Assembly (NCBI RefSeq): GCF_010993775.1 | Contig: NZ_WOTO01000052.1 | Span: 1 to 64,000, forward strand | Reading direction: 5' to 3' | Length of the DNA stretch: 64,000 nt | From: Fodinicola feengrottensis | GTDB taxonomy: Bacteria; Actinomycetota; Actinomycetes; Mycobacteriales; HKI-0501 | Notes under the pieces: generated by a model | The model's input: the letters and a program-made list of their open reading frames with translations, nothing else | Told to the model about the DNA's origin: nothing | The model's database searches: none | Program-made: the position numbers and the translations under genes | In this document: positions 17,756 through 26,694 of the stretch, piece after piece | How positions within the stretch are numbered: the first letter of the stretch is position 1 | Layout: every line of letters starts with the position of its first letter

Positions 17756-19047
17756 ATGGAGGATGTAGCGATGGACAACGCGCTGGCCAAGGGCTGGGAA
17801 CTGATGGAATCCGGCGATGTGCAAGGCGCTATGCGTGAGCTTCGGTTGCGTGCCGCGGATATTCCGCCCGCCGAGATCGCACCGCTCGTGGAGCGGGTCG
17901 CGCGGCTGGCGGACATGCCGGACCTGGCGGAGGCCAGTGCGGCCCTGATCGCCGCGCCTGATCAGGCCCAGCAGTTGTACGAATATGGATACGAATGTGT
18001 CGAGTACGGCGCGAGCTTCCTTGCCGTACCAGCCCTTTCCGCAGCGTTGCCCTTGTTCCGGACGCACGCTCGGTGCTGGTCGAGCTGGCGAGCGCGCTCG
18101 AACGCGAGGAAAGGTACGGCGACGCCTTCGACATTCTGCGGGCGCATGAGCCCACTCTCCAGGACTGGCCCGAGCGGTATTTGCTGGCGTTCAACGCCCT
18201 GATGACCGGCGACTTGGAGGTGGCCGCTCCGCTGGCCGCCGCGGTGCCCGAGCCGGTGCGGGATGACCAGGCATGGCTGCCGATTTTCGCCCGCCTACAG
18301 CGAATCTTCGCTCGGGCCGCGCAGGTTCGGCCAGCGGACAACCGGGATCTTCGCGGCTGGCACTACGTTCTGAACGGTACGCTGCTGACGACTCTGTCCC
18401 CGTACGGCTTCGACTCTGGCATGACCGGTCGCTACGCATTCTTCCAGGAAAGCCTCGGTCACTGCCTGTTTTCGTTGAGACGGTTGAAAACAATCCTGGA
18501 AGCGGCCAACTTGCGACCGACCACGATCTCGTTGCTGGCGGACCGCTCCCAGCCAGAGATCCTTGGCCTGGCCGCCGCTCAGGTGCTCGATCTGCCCGCC
18601 GCGCCCTACGCACCGGGCCGACCCGACACGCTCATCGTCGGGTACGACCTGAATGAAGTCGACGAGCAGCTACTGGCCAAACTTTCCAGTCGTACCAACG
18701 GAGAAGTCCTCTACGAACACGCCAGCTGCTGGACTTCGCAGCCGTCGGTGTCCGCAGATGTCTGCGCGATGCTGGTGCAGAGCTGCGTGTCGCCGTGGGG
18801 TGTCAGATTGCGGCAAACCCAAGACGGTCCGATGGAACGCATTCCAGCCGACGATCGCCCGGTCGAGAAAGTGGCCGCTGAGATTGTCGCCGCGGACCCG
18901 GATCTGGAAGACGGAGACGGCGAAACTCCGCCCGATCCGGACGAAACGCTGGCCACCTTCGCCGCCCGCCTCGCCCGTCACTGGCCAGCCGGCCCTCGCG
19001 AAAGTGCCGGCTCCCCGGGCCCCGTCCGCAGCAGCCGTTTCACGTAA
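17756..19047 (+). CDS. Helical-repeat (TPR-like) protein of unknown function
   Basis: About 430 residues. Helical repeats are suggested by ALAKGWELMESGDVQGAMRE, AEASAALIAAPDQAQQLYEY, VLVELASALEREERYGDAFD and RYLLAFNALMTGDLEVAAPL. The second half is globular with WHYVLNGTLLTTLSPYGFDS and a C-terminal acidic tail (DPDLEDGDGETPPDPDE). One frame break near 18050 separates ALSAALPL from VPDARSVLVE. ATG 17756 or 17771. It lies in the same run as the TetR and DUF4240 genes, with the SUKH-like gene convergent. Confidence 0.7.
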
Positions 19048-19125
19048 CACCACTCGCGATCTGGGGGATGGGGCACCGAGGGGGTGGCCCGTTGTATTGG
19101 TGGCACTCGCGGACGACCCTGGGTT

Positions 19126-19911
19126 CTACTTGTGCTTCTTCTTTTTCTTTTTCTTCTTCTTTTTCGGATAGTGCTCCACGTACGCGAGCTGCGTCGGGGT
19201 CAGCTTCTTCTCTTCGTTGGTCGCGAACCAGATCTCGTTCTCGATCCAGAACCGGTAGAGGAACTCCTCGAATTCGGGACCGCAGAACCAGAGCTGGTCC
19301 AGCGCTTCCTCGGGGTCCAGGTCGGCGGCGGTCTCGAAGTTGAAGGACGACACGACCACGAAAGGTGGGTTTTCTTGGTCGAGGTGCAAATACCAGAAAA
19401 GCAGGTCCTGGGAGTCGCGCATGAAACGTACGAGATAGGCGCCGTCGGCGAGCGGGCTGGGTGACGGCTTGGCCGGAATGTCCCACGTACAGCAGGTGCA
19501 GCTGGAAACACCGGATAATAGTTTTTCGTTGCCGAGAAAGGTGGTGAAGGCGGCTGGAAGGGTGAAGCCGAGTTCGGTGAGACTACTGACAAGTTCGGCG
19601 AGAACCACTGGGTGCTGGGCCGGCGCCTGCGCCAGTAGTTCCTGCTCGCGCTTGTATCTGCGGTCCCATTCGTCCATCAGGTCGTCGTTTGTCTCGCCGT
19701 TGAGGCTGACGACAACCTCGACGGGAGCCAGCTGCACGCCGGTGGTGATCGCCATCGGCTCGTCGGCCGGCGTGCCCAGCCATTCGTACGCGCCGGAGAA
19801 GAGACTCTCGTCCAGCGGCGGCAGTTCGTCGTACGAATAGAGCTGGTATGTGCCGTCACAGGCCCGGAATTTGCCAAGGTCTGTGCCGACCCAGCCGCGC
19901 TTTGGTTCCAT
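19126..19911 (-). CDS. SUKH/SMI1-like protein with a poly-lysine tail
   Basis: 261 residues. The central part (VVLAELVSSLTELGFTLPAA, CCTWDIPAKPSPS, DLLFWYLHLDQENPPFVVVS, PEEALDQLWFCGPEFEEFLY) has the alternating aromatic/acidic look of SUKH (SMI1/KNR4) domains; this is a weak fold-level call. The C-terminus ends in ten consecutive lysines before HK, encoded by AAG/AAA codons. ATG 19911 has GAGGACTTGAG upstream; longer in-frame starts lack this. SUKH proteins are often immunity proteins to polymorphic toxins, but no toxin is adjacent. Confidence 0.6.
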   Translation of the reverse strand: MEPKRGWVGTDLGKFRACDGTYQLYSYDELPPLDESLFSGAYEWLGTPADEPMAITTGVQLAPVEVVVSLNGETNDDLMDEWDRRYKREQELLAQAPAQHPVVLAELVSSLTELGFTLPAAFTTFLGNEKLLSGVSSCTCCTWDIPAKPSPSPLADGAYLVRFMRDSQDLLFWYLHLDQENPPFVVVSSFNFETAADLDPEEALDQLWFCGPEFEEFLYRFWIENEIWFATNEEKKLTPTQLAYVEHYPKKKKKKKKKKHK

Positions 19912-20037
19912 GCTCAAGTCCTCTTTGACTCGTCCGGCGAACCGGGTTCCGCTGATCGCGTCCATGATCAGCGGACTCGGCGGCACTGGCGACGCCGAAC
20001 CGTGAAGCGGCGAGGGCACCGGCAGATGCCCGTACGG

Positions 20038-20926
20038 TCACCTCGCCAGATTCATCTGGAACCAGTGGTGGGCGTACTTCTCGTCGTTGAAAGCAGCGAC
20101 CTCGGTGAAGCCCGCCGATCGGTAAAGGCTGATGGCCTCGGTCAGTTTTTTTGTTGGTCTCCAGGCGCACGACCGTGGATCCGTGGTTGTACGCGCGCAT
20201 CTCGAGGGTGCCGAGAAGCCGGCGGCCGAGGCCCATGCCACGGACCGTTTTCGCCACCCACATCCGTTTGAGATCACAGACCCCGCCATCGCGGAAGCGA
20301 AGCGCTCCGCAGCCGACCGGCTCGGTGCCGAGTCGGGCCACCACCAGCAGGCCGGTCGGCGGCCGTAATTCGGACGCTGACGCGGAAATGCTTTGCTTCA
20401 CGTCAAAGCCGGCATCGAATCTGGTGTTGAGTTCCGCGAAATAGGACTCCAGGCAGTGCTGCGCGTGCGGGTCTTCCGGGTCGGTGTCCGAGATCTCGAT
20501 CATGCCGGCGCGCAGCAGCAGCTCGACCTCGGCCATCGCGGCCGCCAGTCGCTCCCGCTGCTTCGCGCTCAACGGCTCAAGCAGCAGCTCGGCAAGCTCG
20601 TCGCTGCGCCGGTCCAACGTCCGCCGTTCGGCGATGCCGTCGCTGGTCAGCCGGGCGATCCGTACCCGCCGGTCCGACTCCGCCGAGTCGACCGTGACAA
20701 GCCTCGCGGCCTCCAGCGACCGCAGAAGACGACTCAAGTAGCCGGAATCCAGGCCAAGGCCGGCTCGCAACGTACGGACGTCCTGGCCCGCCGGCCCGAT
20801 TCCCCACAGCAGCCGCGCCTCGCCGAGCGCGCGATCCCGCCCGAGGAACCGATCCTGAAGGGCCCCCACCCGCTGAGTGACCGTCCGATTGAACGTACGC
20901 ACCCGTGCCACCAGCTCCGCATCCAT
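20038..20926 (-). CDS. MarR-GNAT fusion protein
   Basis: About 296 residues with two domains. The N-terminal MarR-type winged helix reads ARLLWGIGPAGQDVRTLRAG, LDSGYLSRLLRSLEAARLVT and DRRVRIARLTSDG. The C-terminal GNAT acetyltransferase reads GALRFRDGGVCDLKRMWVAK, TVRGMGLGRRLLGTLEMRA, TNK, LTEAISLYRSAGFTEV. The frame slips in TTTTTTT at 20146-20152, between TNK and LTEAI. Such fusions are known in bacteria. Its start is 10 bp from the stop of the TetR gene upstream on the same strand. Confidence 0.88.
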
Positions 20927-20935
20927 TCTCTGACT

Positions 20936-21511
20936 TTAGTCAGATACTTTGCTGGATATCGAGGCGCGTACGAGAGGAAGGAAGACCTGGTCGACGATGT
21001 CGACGAGGGGTTTTTCGGCGATGGGGTGACGGGTCAACAGCATTTCGTGGCGGAGGAGATCCGCCGGCAGGGTGACGACGCGTACGGGTAGATCTGTCAC
21101 CTTGAGTTCGCCGCGCTTTTCGGCCTGCTCAAGCAAAGTGGTCATAACGCCGTCGATGACCGTGAGGAATTCCGGGGCCAGGTCTGGTGCCTCGGCCATC
21201 AGTCCGTGCAGAATTTCCGGGCCAAGGTCGCGCTGGCGTTGTGTCATCCGCTGGAGAACGGCCAGGACATCGCTGCGGAGTTCGCCGGTGTCCGGAATCT
21301 GGTCGGCGACCGACCCGATGTGGTGCCGAACGGCGGTGATGACGAGCTCGGCCCGGTTGCGCCAGCGGCGATAGAGGACCTGCTTCCCGGTCTGGGCCCG
21401 GGCGGCGACGCCCTCCATGGTGAGGCGTGCGTAGCCAACGGACATGAGTTCCGTCCACGCGGCCTCCAGGATCGAGTCCTCCAGCGCCGCACCACGCCGT
21501 CGTACGGTCAC
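20936..21511 (-). CDS. TetR-family repressor of the adjacent exporter
   Basis: 191 residues with the TetR helix-turn-helix AAWTELMSVGYARLTMEGVA, ARAQTGKQVLYRRWRNRAEL. GTG 21511 is chosen because AAAGGAG lies just upstream and because the longer open frame would translate through an operator at 21525-21541. It is divergent from a DHA2 drug exporter, and two AGAGAC-N5-GTCTCT operators lie between them, the usual arrangement for a drug-efflux repressor. Frame intact. Confidence 0.9.
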   Translation of the reverse strand: MTVRRRGAALEDSILEAAWTELMSVGYARLTMEGVAARAQTGKQVLYRRWRNRAELVITAVRHHIGSVADQIPDTGELRSDVLAVLQRMTQRQRDLGPEILHGLMAEAPDLAPEFLTVIDGVMTTLLEQAEKRGELKVTDLPVRVVTLPADLLRHEMLLTRHPIAEKPLVDIVDQVFLPLVRASISSKVSD

Positions 21512-21524
21512 AGACTGCTCCTTT

Positions 21525-21586
21525 AGAGACCTTGCGTCTCTTGTTCGTTGAGAGCCTATCGTACTCACTAGAGACGCATCGTCTCT
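21525..21586. promoter_or_regulatory. Two AGAGAC-N5-GTCTCT operators between tetR and the exporter
   Basis: Identical 6-bp arms with a 5-bp spacer occur at 21525-21541 (spacer CTTGC) and 21570-21586 (spacer GCATC), 45 bp apart centre to centre. They bracket the divergent promoters of the TetR gene and the MFS exporter, so repression of both by the TetR protein is a strong inference. Confidence 0.8.
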
Positions 21587-21609
21587 TATGACTAGTGAGA
21601 GGTGTGTAC

Positions 21610-23044
21610 GTGACGACCGAAAACGGCCCGGAGCGGCTGAGCCCGGCGACGCTCAAGTTGGCCGGCATCCTGATCCTCGGCGCGATAGCGCCCCTGTTGG
21701 ACAGCACCATCGTGAATGCCGCCATCCGGACGCTGGGTTTTCAGCTGCATGCGTCCGTGTCGACCATCCAATGGGTGAGTACTGGCTACCTGCTCGCGAT
21801 GGCCGTGGCGATCCCGATCACTGGCTGGACGGTGGAGCGCTTCGGCGCCAAGCGAATGTGGCTGATCTCGCTGATGCTCTTTCTGGCCGGTTCGATGCTG
21901 AGCGGAGCCGCCTGGAATGTCGGCTCGCTGATCGTTTTCCGGGTGGTGCAAGGCATCGGTGCCGGTTTGATGCTGCCGATCCTGCAGACGGTGTTAATGC
22001 GAGCAGCTGGTGGCCGGGGGATTGGGCGACTGATGTCCGTGGTGACGCTGCCAGCGCTGGTGGGACCGATCCTGGGACCAGTCGTCGGCGGCCTCATCGT
22101 CGGACATCTCGACTGGCGCTGGATTTTCTACGTTAACTTGCCGGTCTGCGTACTAGCCATCCTGTTGGCCTGGCGAGGTTTGCCGGTGGATTCGCCGAAA
22201 AAGGCTCACCGCCTGGACTTTGCCGGCCTCGCACTGCTTTCACCGGCGTTGGCCGCGCTGATCTACAGCTTGTCGCAGGTCGGCGACCAAGGCGGCTTTG
22301 GCCACTGGGAAGTGATAGTCCCGCTGGTGGCCGGCGTCGCGCTACTCGCCGGTTTCGGGTACCGAGCATTGCGTACGACCGAACCGCTGATCGACCTGCG
22401 ACTGCTCGGTAACCGCCGGTTCGCCGCCTCCTCAGGTTTGCTCTTCCTTTCTGGGCTCGCAATGTTCGGCCCGATGCTACTTCTTCCCCTTTACTACCAA
22501 CAACTCCGCGGCCTGGGCGTCATCGCGGCCGGCCTGATGCTGGCACCGCACCGAAAGGGTTGGGCAGCCTGCTCGCCCGCGGCACCGGCGGCCTCGCCGA
22601 CCGTATCGGCCCCCGTCCGGTCATTTTGGGCAGTATCGTCCTGACGGCGCTGGGCACCCTGCCCTTCGCTTTTGCCGACCAGCAGACGAATCCCCTGATT
22701 TGGCGGCCGCACTGGTCGTGCGAGGCTTCGGCCTGAGTGCGGCCAACATGGCCGTCATGGTCGGCGCCTTCGACGGGCTCGATCGCGTACAGATCCCGCA
22801 TGCCAGCAGTACGACCAGAATCATGCAACAGGTCGGCGGAGCTTTTGGTACCGCCGTACTCGCCGTCATCCTGCAACGCCAACTCGCCGACCACCCAGCC
22901 GCCATCGCGTACGATCACACTTTCCTGTGGACGCTGGCCTTCACCGCACTCGCCTTTGTCCCCGCTCTCCTGCTCCCACCCGGCCGCCACACGACCGCAG
23001 TCCAGCAGACCGCTCCCGCCGAACCGGAACCGGCCCGAACCTGA
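21610..23044 (+). CDS. DHA2-family MFS multidrug exporter (EmrB/QacA type)
   Basis: About 475 residues with ~14 membrane helices. Motif C-like DSTIVNAAIRTLG lies in helix 1 and motif A-like TVERFGAKRMWLIS follows. QWVSTGYLLAMAVAIPITGW and IGAGLMLPILQTVLMRAAG are typical of the 14-TMS drug:H+ antiporters. Frame breaks lie near 22548 (LAP to GLGSLLARGTGG) and 22698 (before AALVVRGFGLSAAN). GTG 21610 has GAGAGG upstream. Two TetR operators precede it, so expression is probably inducible by a substrate drug. Confidence 0.87.
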
Positions 23045-23086
23045 TCGTCTATTTCTGCCCGTACGATGTCCACCTCGTGACACGGT

Positions 23087-23110
23087 GTTATAGAAGTACA
23101 GTTCTATAAC
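23087..23110. repeat. AT-rich inverted repeat between convergent genes
   Basis: GTTATAGAA-GTACAG-TTCTATAAC, with 9-bp perfect arms, in the gap between the 3' ends of the exporter and vapC. The arms are AT-rich and there is no T-run, so it looks more like a protein-binding site than a terminator, but no gene starts here. Confidence 0.5.
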
Positions 23111-23189
23111 CTGTATCCCTACATCCTCCTGGGCCACTTCTGTCCGCGCGGCAGCAGACGCAATGTTGGAACACCGAAAGTCGGGTGTT

Positions 23190-23626
23190 TCAGACCGATC
23201 CGGTTGCTACCTGGGCAGACCCGTACCACTGAACTGGCTGGCCGGTCACGGCAGCGATGCAATCGAAGTCGTGGTCGCGGTGGAGCAATGTCAATCCCTG
23301 CAGCTCAGCGGTGGCGGCAACCACGAGATCTACGGGGCCTGCACTGCGGTGCTGCTCCTTCATAGTCAGGGCTTCTTGGACCTGCCAGGCACGATCGTAG
23401 GCACGATCGGCGGTCGGCACCCAGATGAACAGTGCCCGTATGTCTTCGATGCCTTTGGTGCGGTCAGCAGCTGAACGTGCGCTGAAGAAGAATTCGAGTT
23501 CGGTGATGGGACAGGTCGCAATCAGACCGGCGGCAGCAGCCTCGTCCCATCCGTATTTTTTTCGGCGTCGCCGCGCATGAATCGCGCGAGGGCGCTTGTG
23601 TCGATCAGGAATTGTGCGCGACTCAC
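23190..23626 (-). CDS. vapC: VapC-like PIN-domain toxin
   Basis: PIN-domain ribonuclease of ~143 residues. Acidic residues are in FLIDTSALARFMRG (first Asp), ITELEFFFSA (Glu) and SAGPVDLVVAATAE (Asp), ending LLHRDHDFDCIAAVTG (last Asp), the typical VapC set. The frame is broken in TTTTTTT at 23556-23562, between GDAEK and YGWDEAA. GTG 23626 overlaps the vapB stop (GTGA). The pair forms a type II toxin-antitoxin module lying just outside the putative attachment site at 23977. Confidence 0.88.
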
Positions 23627-23838
23627 CGACGGTAGTTTCTCTTGTCTTCAAGAAGGTCCAGATCGAAGGCGCCGTTGTTGGCTGCGGAACGCAGCCGGGC
23701 CAGCGCCAGAGCGCGGCGGCGATTCTCCAGAACCTCCCGCAGAGCGGTGTTGACTGTTTCTTTTTTAGTGCTGGTGCCTAGGGCCTGAGCTACGTCGGCG
23801 ACCAGCTCGTCATCTAAGTCGATTACGGTCCTACTCAT
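23623..23838 (-). CDS. vapB: VapB-like antitoxin
   Basis: 71 residues. The N-terminal ribbon-helix-helix reads RTVIDLDDELVADVAQALGT, STKKETVNTALREVLENRRR, followed by a C-terminal toxin-binding tail ending in DLLEDKRNYRR. ATG 23838 is chosen because GGAGG lies 7 bp upstream. Its stop overlaps the vapC start, giving coupled translation with antitoxin first. Confidence 0.9.
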   Translation of the reverse strand: MSRTVIDLDDELVADVAQALGTSTKKETVNTALREVLENRRRALALARLRSAANNGAFDLDLLEDKRNYRR

Positions 23839-23940
23839 CGGCACACCTCCGCTGATATCAATCCGTGCGCAAAGTATATCCGACGAGACACATAGATGGT
23901 AGAGCTGGACGAAGCAGAGGTGACTGAGATCAGCATGACG

Positions 23941-23971
23941 AACGCCGGGCAGCGAGCGCTGACCCGGCGTT
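23941..23971. terminator. Hairpin next to the tRNA-Ser fragment
   Basis: AACGCCGGG and CCCGGCGTT form a strong stem around an internal AGCG/CGCT stem. It stands immediately beyond the 3' end of the displaced tRNA-Ser fragment and was probably the original terminator of the tRNA before integration of the island. Confidence 0.6.
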
Positions 23972-23976
23972 GGTGC

Positions 23977-24033
23977 TGGCGGAGGATACGAGATTCAAAC
24001 TCGTGAGGGGTTGCCCCCAACACGCTTTCCAAG
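23977..24033 (-). repeat. 57-bp copy of the 3' half of tRNA-Ser(GGA), putative attachment site
   Basis: Matches 29475-29531 of the intact tRNA-Ser(GGA) at 56 of 57 positions (the single difference is at 23997), from the encoded CCA through the T-arm and variable arm into the anticodon stem. Beyond 24033 the similarity stops abruptly. A displaced tRNA 3' end at the far side of an accessory region is the classical trace of tRNA-directed site-specific integration. As a tRNA gene it is a non-functional fragment. Confidence 0.85.
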
Positions 24034-24171
24034 TCCGCATCCACGAGTTCGGCAGGGCCGCCACCGTCTGTGACCTGCGCAAACTCCAGCAACCGTACCT
24101 CTGTGGACGGCCCCGAACGGTCGCGAATGAGACCAAAACTGAGACTAGCGACCGCGGTGGCGAACGCGGGA

Positions 24172-24333
24172 AGGTTGAATTACATCGAGGTAGGTTCAAC
24201 CTAAGCTCCCTTAAGTTGAATCGTGGGAGCGTCGATGCAACCTACATTGAACCGATCCAAGTCGATTCAAGTTACGAGGTTGAAACGTGAACGGCAACAC
24301 AAACCATTCAGGTTTAGTATGTTTTACTTGAAT
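24172..24333. promoter_or_regulatory. Cluster of TTGAA/TTCAA motifs upstream of the Fic gene
   Basis: Seven copies of a (A/G)GTTGAA-like motif in both orientations: 24172-24180, 24192-24202 (AGGTTCAACCT), 24213-24221, 24245-24253, 24264-24273, 24277-24286 and 24326-24333. This 160-bp AT-richer stretch holds the Fic promoter region and looks like a multi-site binding region for an unknown regulator. Confidence 0.45.
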
Positions 24334-25511
24334 GATGGACCTCGACAGGCTGGCGAACTCTCCCATAGGGCGACTTGTCCCCATCTCCGGTGTCACCCCC
24401 GGCACTGGCGACACATGGCGGTACCACGCCTTTGTGCCCCCCCAGCCGCTCCCCGTCACTCCCGCTCTCGACATGGCTGCCTTGAACAGCGCATCGAAGG
24501 CCGCGATGGAGGTGGCGAGGCTTGATCAAGCTGTCTCACAGCTACCGAATCCTCGGATCCTCGTCCTCGTCCGTCCCGTAGTACGTCGGGAGGCTGCAAG
24601 TACAGCCGCCCTGGAAGGTACATATGCGACATTTGGTGACGTACTTGAAGCCGACTTCCTGGAAGATCGACAGCTTTCGAGTGAACAGCGCGAGATTCGT
24701 AACTACGTCAATGCAACAGAAAAGGGAGTGGAGCTTCTCGACACGTACCCGATTAGCGTCGGCCTAGTTTCGCACTTACAAGAAATTCTGGTTCGAGGCA
24801 CGTCGAGTGAAGCTTATGATTCGGGCGGCCTTCGGCAGCGGCAGGTCTATATTGGCCCACGGAATCGTCCAATTAGTGAGGCGCGCTACGTCCCGCCTCC
24901 GGAAGGGATGATCCTTGTTGAAGGTATGAGCGACTGGGAAAAATGGGTAAATACTGCTAGTGACGTACCTCTCGTTGCGAAGATTGCATTAGCGCACTAT
25001 CAGTTTGAGTCACTGCATCCGTTTTTCTGATGGCAACGGCCGCATAGGTCGCCTCGTTGCGCTTCTTCAATTAATCCAGGAAGGAATATTGAGAGTCCCT
25101 ATCCTGAACATTTCCTCGTGGCTTGAACACAATCGGCAGGAGTACCTGGACTCCATGCTCGAAGTGACTATGAGCGGATCATATGACAAGTGGGTCGCGT
25201 TCTTTTCTGAGGCAGTCGGAAGTCAAGCTAAAGCGGGGATTGCCCAGATCGATGGACTCCTAGGGCTAAAGAGTCAGATGATTACGGAATTGCGGGCAGC
25301 TGGGATTCGAGGGTCGGCGCTTGAGGTTGCTGAAAACTTGATTGGGTATCCTGTGATCGATGTCAGAACCGCCCAATCGATGATCGAGAAGTCTTTTGAG
25401 GCTGCAAACAATGCTATATCGAGGCTCGTGGAACAGGGAATACTTCACGAGATAACCGGGCGAACAACGAATCGGCTATTTGCCTGCCGGCGCGTGCTTC
25501 AATTGGTCTAA
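24332..25511 (+). CDS. Fic-domain protein (AMP-transferase type, class II)
   Basis: About 392 residues. The Fic N-terminal domain (FVPPQPLPVTPALDMAALNS, AMEVARLDQAV) contains the inhibitory-helix motif TAALEGT, matching [S/T]xxxEG. The Fic core follows (GGLRQRQVYIGP, YVPPPEGMI, AHYQFESLHPF), then the catalytic motif HPFSDGNGRIGR and a C-terminal winged-helix region. The frame is broken by one extra T in TTTTT at 25022-25026, exactly inside the catalytic motif. Such enzymes AMPylate proteins; targets vary. GC content is clearly below that of neighbouring core genes, consistent with the island. Confidence 0.88.
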
Positions 25512-26023
25512 CCGGTGGATGTGAATTCGTGGGACTACGCATCTGGTTGCTACTCAGTGCCGTGTACCGCCGGATGCGTTGAGGGCTTCTCGGAGGCGCC
25601 AGGGGGTTCGGGGGCCGGTGAGGACCCCCGAGTGCGTACGGCGCGGATGGACGGACAGCAGCTCGGCCTGGTGCTCATCAGGCAATGCTTCTGGCGTGGA
25701 GCGGGGGCGTGCCTCCGGTCGTCTGGCCCAGCGCCGCCCGCAGTGGCGGCGTGGCGGGTCGGGCGCGCCGGAGGCGCGCCCTTGATCCAATACAGAGCAA
25801 TTCAGCAACGAGACGCACTCGGCCGTGCGACTGCTCTGGACGTGACGCGCTGGTCCTGCTGGCAAGGGTCTACGGACCCTCGGAAGTTCTCCATGCGTAC
25901 TGATGGGTTGCCCCAGTCGTCTACCACACTGCAGGCTTTTTGGTGGAATGCCGACGGAGTGGCGACATCACATGGCCACTGGGTGGAAGGTATGAGGCAA
26001 GAATCACTTTCGGAGGAGCGAGC
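25512..26023. other. About 510 bp without a convincing gene
   Basis: Both strands are open for 100-170 codons here, but the predicted proteins are low-complexity, Arg/Gly/Pro/Trp-rich and match nothing I recognise, and neither has a ribosome site. A GC-rich patch at 25570-25770 contrasts with the AT-richer flanks. It may hold a decayed gene. Confidence 0.4.
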
Positions 26024-26317
26024 ATGAGTGCGCCACAATATCTACGGGAAATTGCCGATCATCTGCACGATTTTGCGGATGGTCTTGAAGAAGTCACCAC
26101 GGAGTCTGTCGATCCAGGCTTGGCATGGATAAGTACTGCCGATGATCTTGCGGCGGTGATATGCAGGAGGCTTAACCAGCACGACAGGGATCACCGACAC
26201 GGCCCTGCGATTACTCCACTGTGCATGCACGTCGCGCGCGCGATTCTTGATGCGGACCCAGGGAGGGTCGCGCGTGACGCGCGCCGGTTCGCCCAGATTC
26301 GGAACGGGAAGCCGTGA
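26024..26317 (+). CDS. Hypothetical protein
   Basis: 97 residues, starting at ATG 26024 behind a clear GGAGGAGCG ribosome site. Two helical stretches (YLREIADHLHDFADGLEEVT, and VARDARRFAQIRN near the end) suggest an all-alpha protein. Its stop overlaps the start of the next gene (TGATG). No family recognised. It belongs to the putative island. Confidence 0.65.
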   Translation: MSAPQYLREIADHLHDFADGLEEVTTESVDPGLAWISTADDLAAVICRRLNQHDRDHRHGPAITPLCMHVARAILDADPGRVARDARRFAQIRNGKP

Positions 26318-26658
26318 TGCTAAGCAACATCTCGTTAATTATAACGAGTCTCGGAGTCGGAGGACTGTTAGGTGTATTTGCGAAATCGATCTTCGATAGG
26401 CGACACTTAAAGTTCACAAAAATATTCGAGTTCAAAGAGCGGCGCTATCAAGCCATATCCATCTTAATGTTAGCCGCGTCGAACCCGTCGAACTACGCGA
26501 TTGCTAAGCTCACGCAACGGCGACCAGATATAGGCAATCGCGAAGACTTGGATAGAGAGCTTGAAGTCGAATATAACAATGCGATGCTATTTGCCTCCGA
26601 CGCTGTGCTTAGGCGTCTCAAGGAATTCATTGGAGAGAAAAACCCTCGCAAGGTATGA
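26317..26658 (+). CDS. Hypothetical membrane-anchored protein, low GC
   Basis: 113 residues beginning at ATG 26317 (or GTG 26314). One N-terminal membrane segment (NISLIITSLGVGGLLGVFAK) is followed by a charged helical cytoplasmic part (FEFKERRYQAISILMLAASN, DAVLRRLKEFIGEKNPRK). Codon use is conspicuously AT-rich (ATA, AGA, TTA codons), unlike the core genes, which supports horizontal origin. Coupled to the preceding small gene. Confidence 0.65.
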   Translation: MLSNISLIITSLGVGGLLGVFAKSIFDRRHLKFTKIFEFKERRYQAISILMLAASNPSNYAIAKLTQRRPDIGNREDLDRELEVEYNNAMLFASDAVLRRLKEFIGEKNPRKV

Positions 26659-26694
26659 GACAGTGGCAAAGGCTATGCGGCGAGACTTGTATTT

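Noticed and set aside
23976-24033. A second functional tRNA-Ser gene
   Set aside because: Only the 3' half is present; sequence past the anticodon stem is unrelated, so it cannot fold as a complete tRNA.
25515-26027. 170-codon open frame after the Fic gene
   Set aside because: No ribosome site, odd composition, overlaps the well-supported start at 26024 and is matched by an equally open frame on the other strand.
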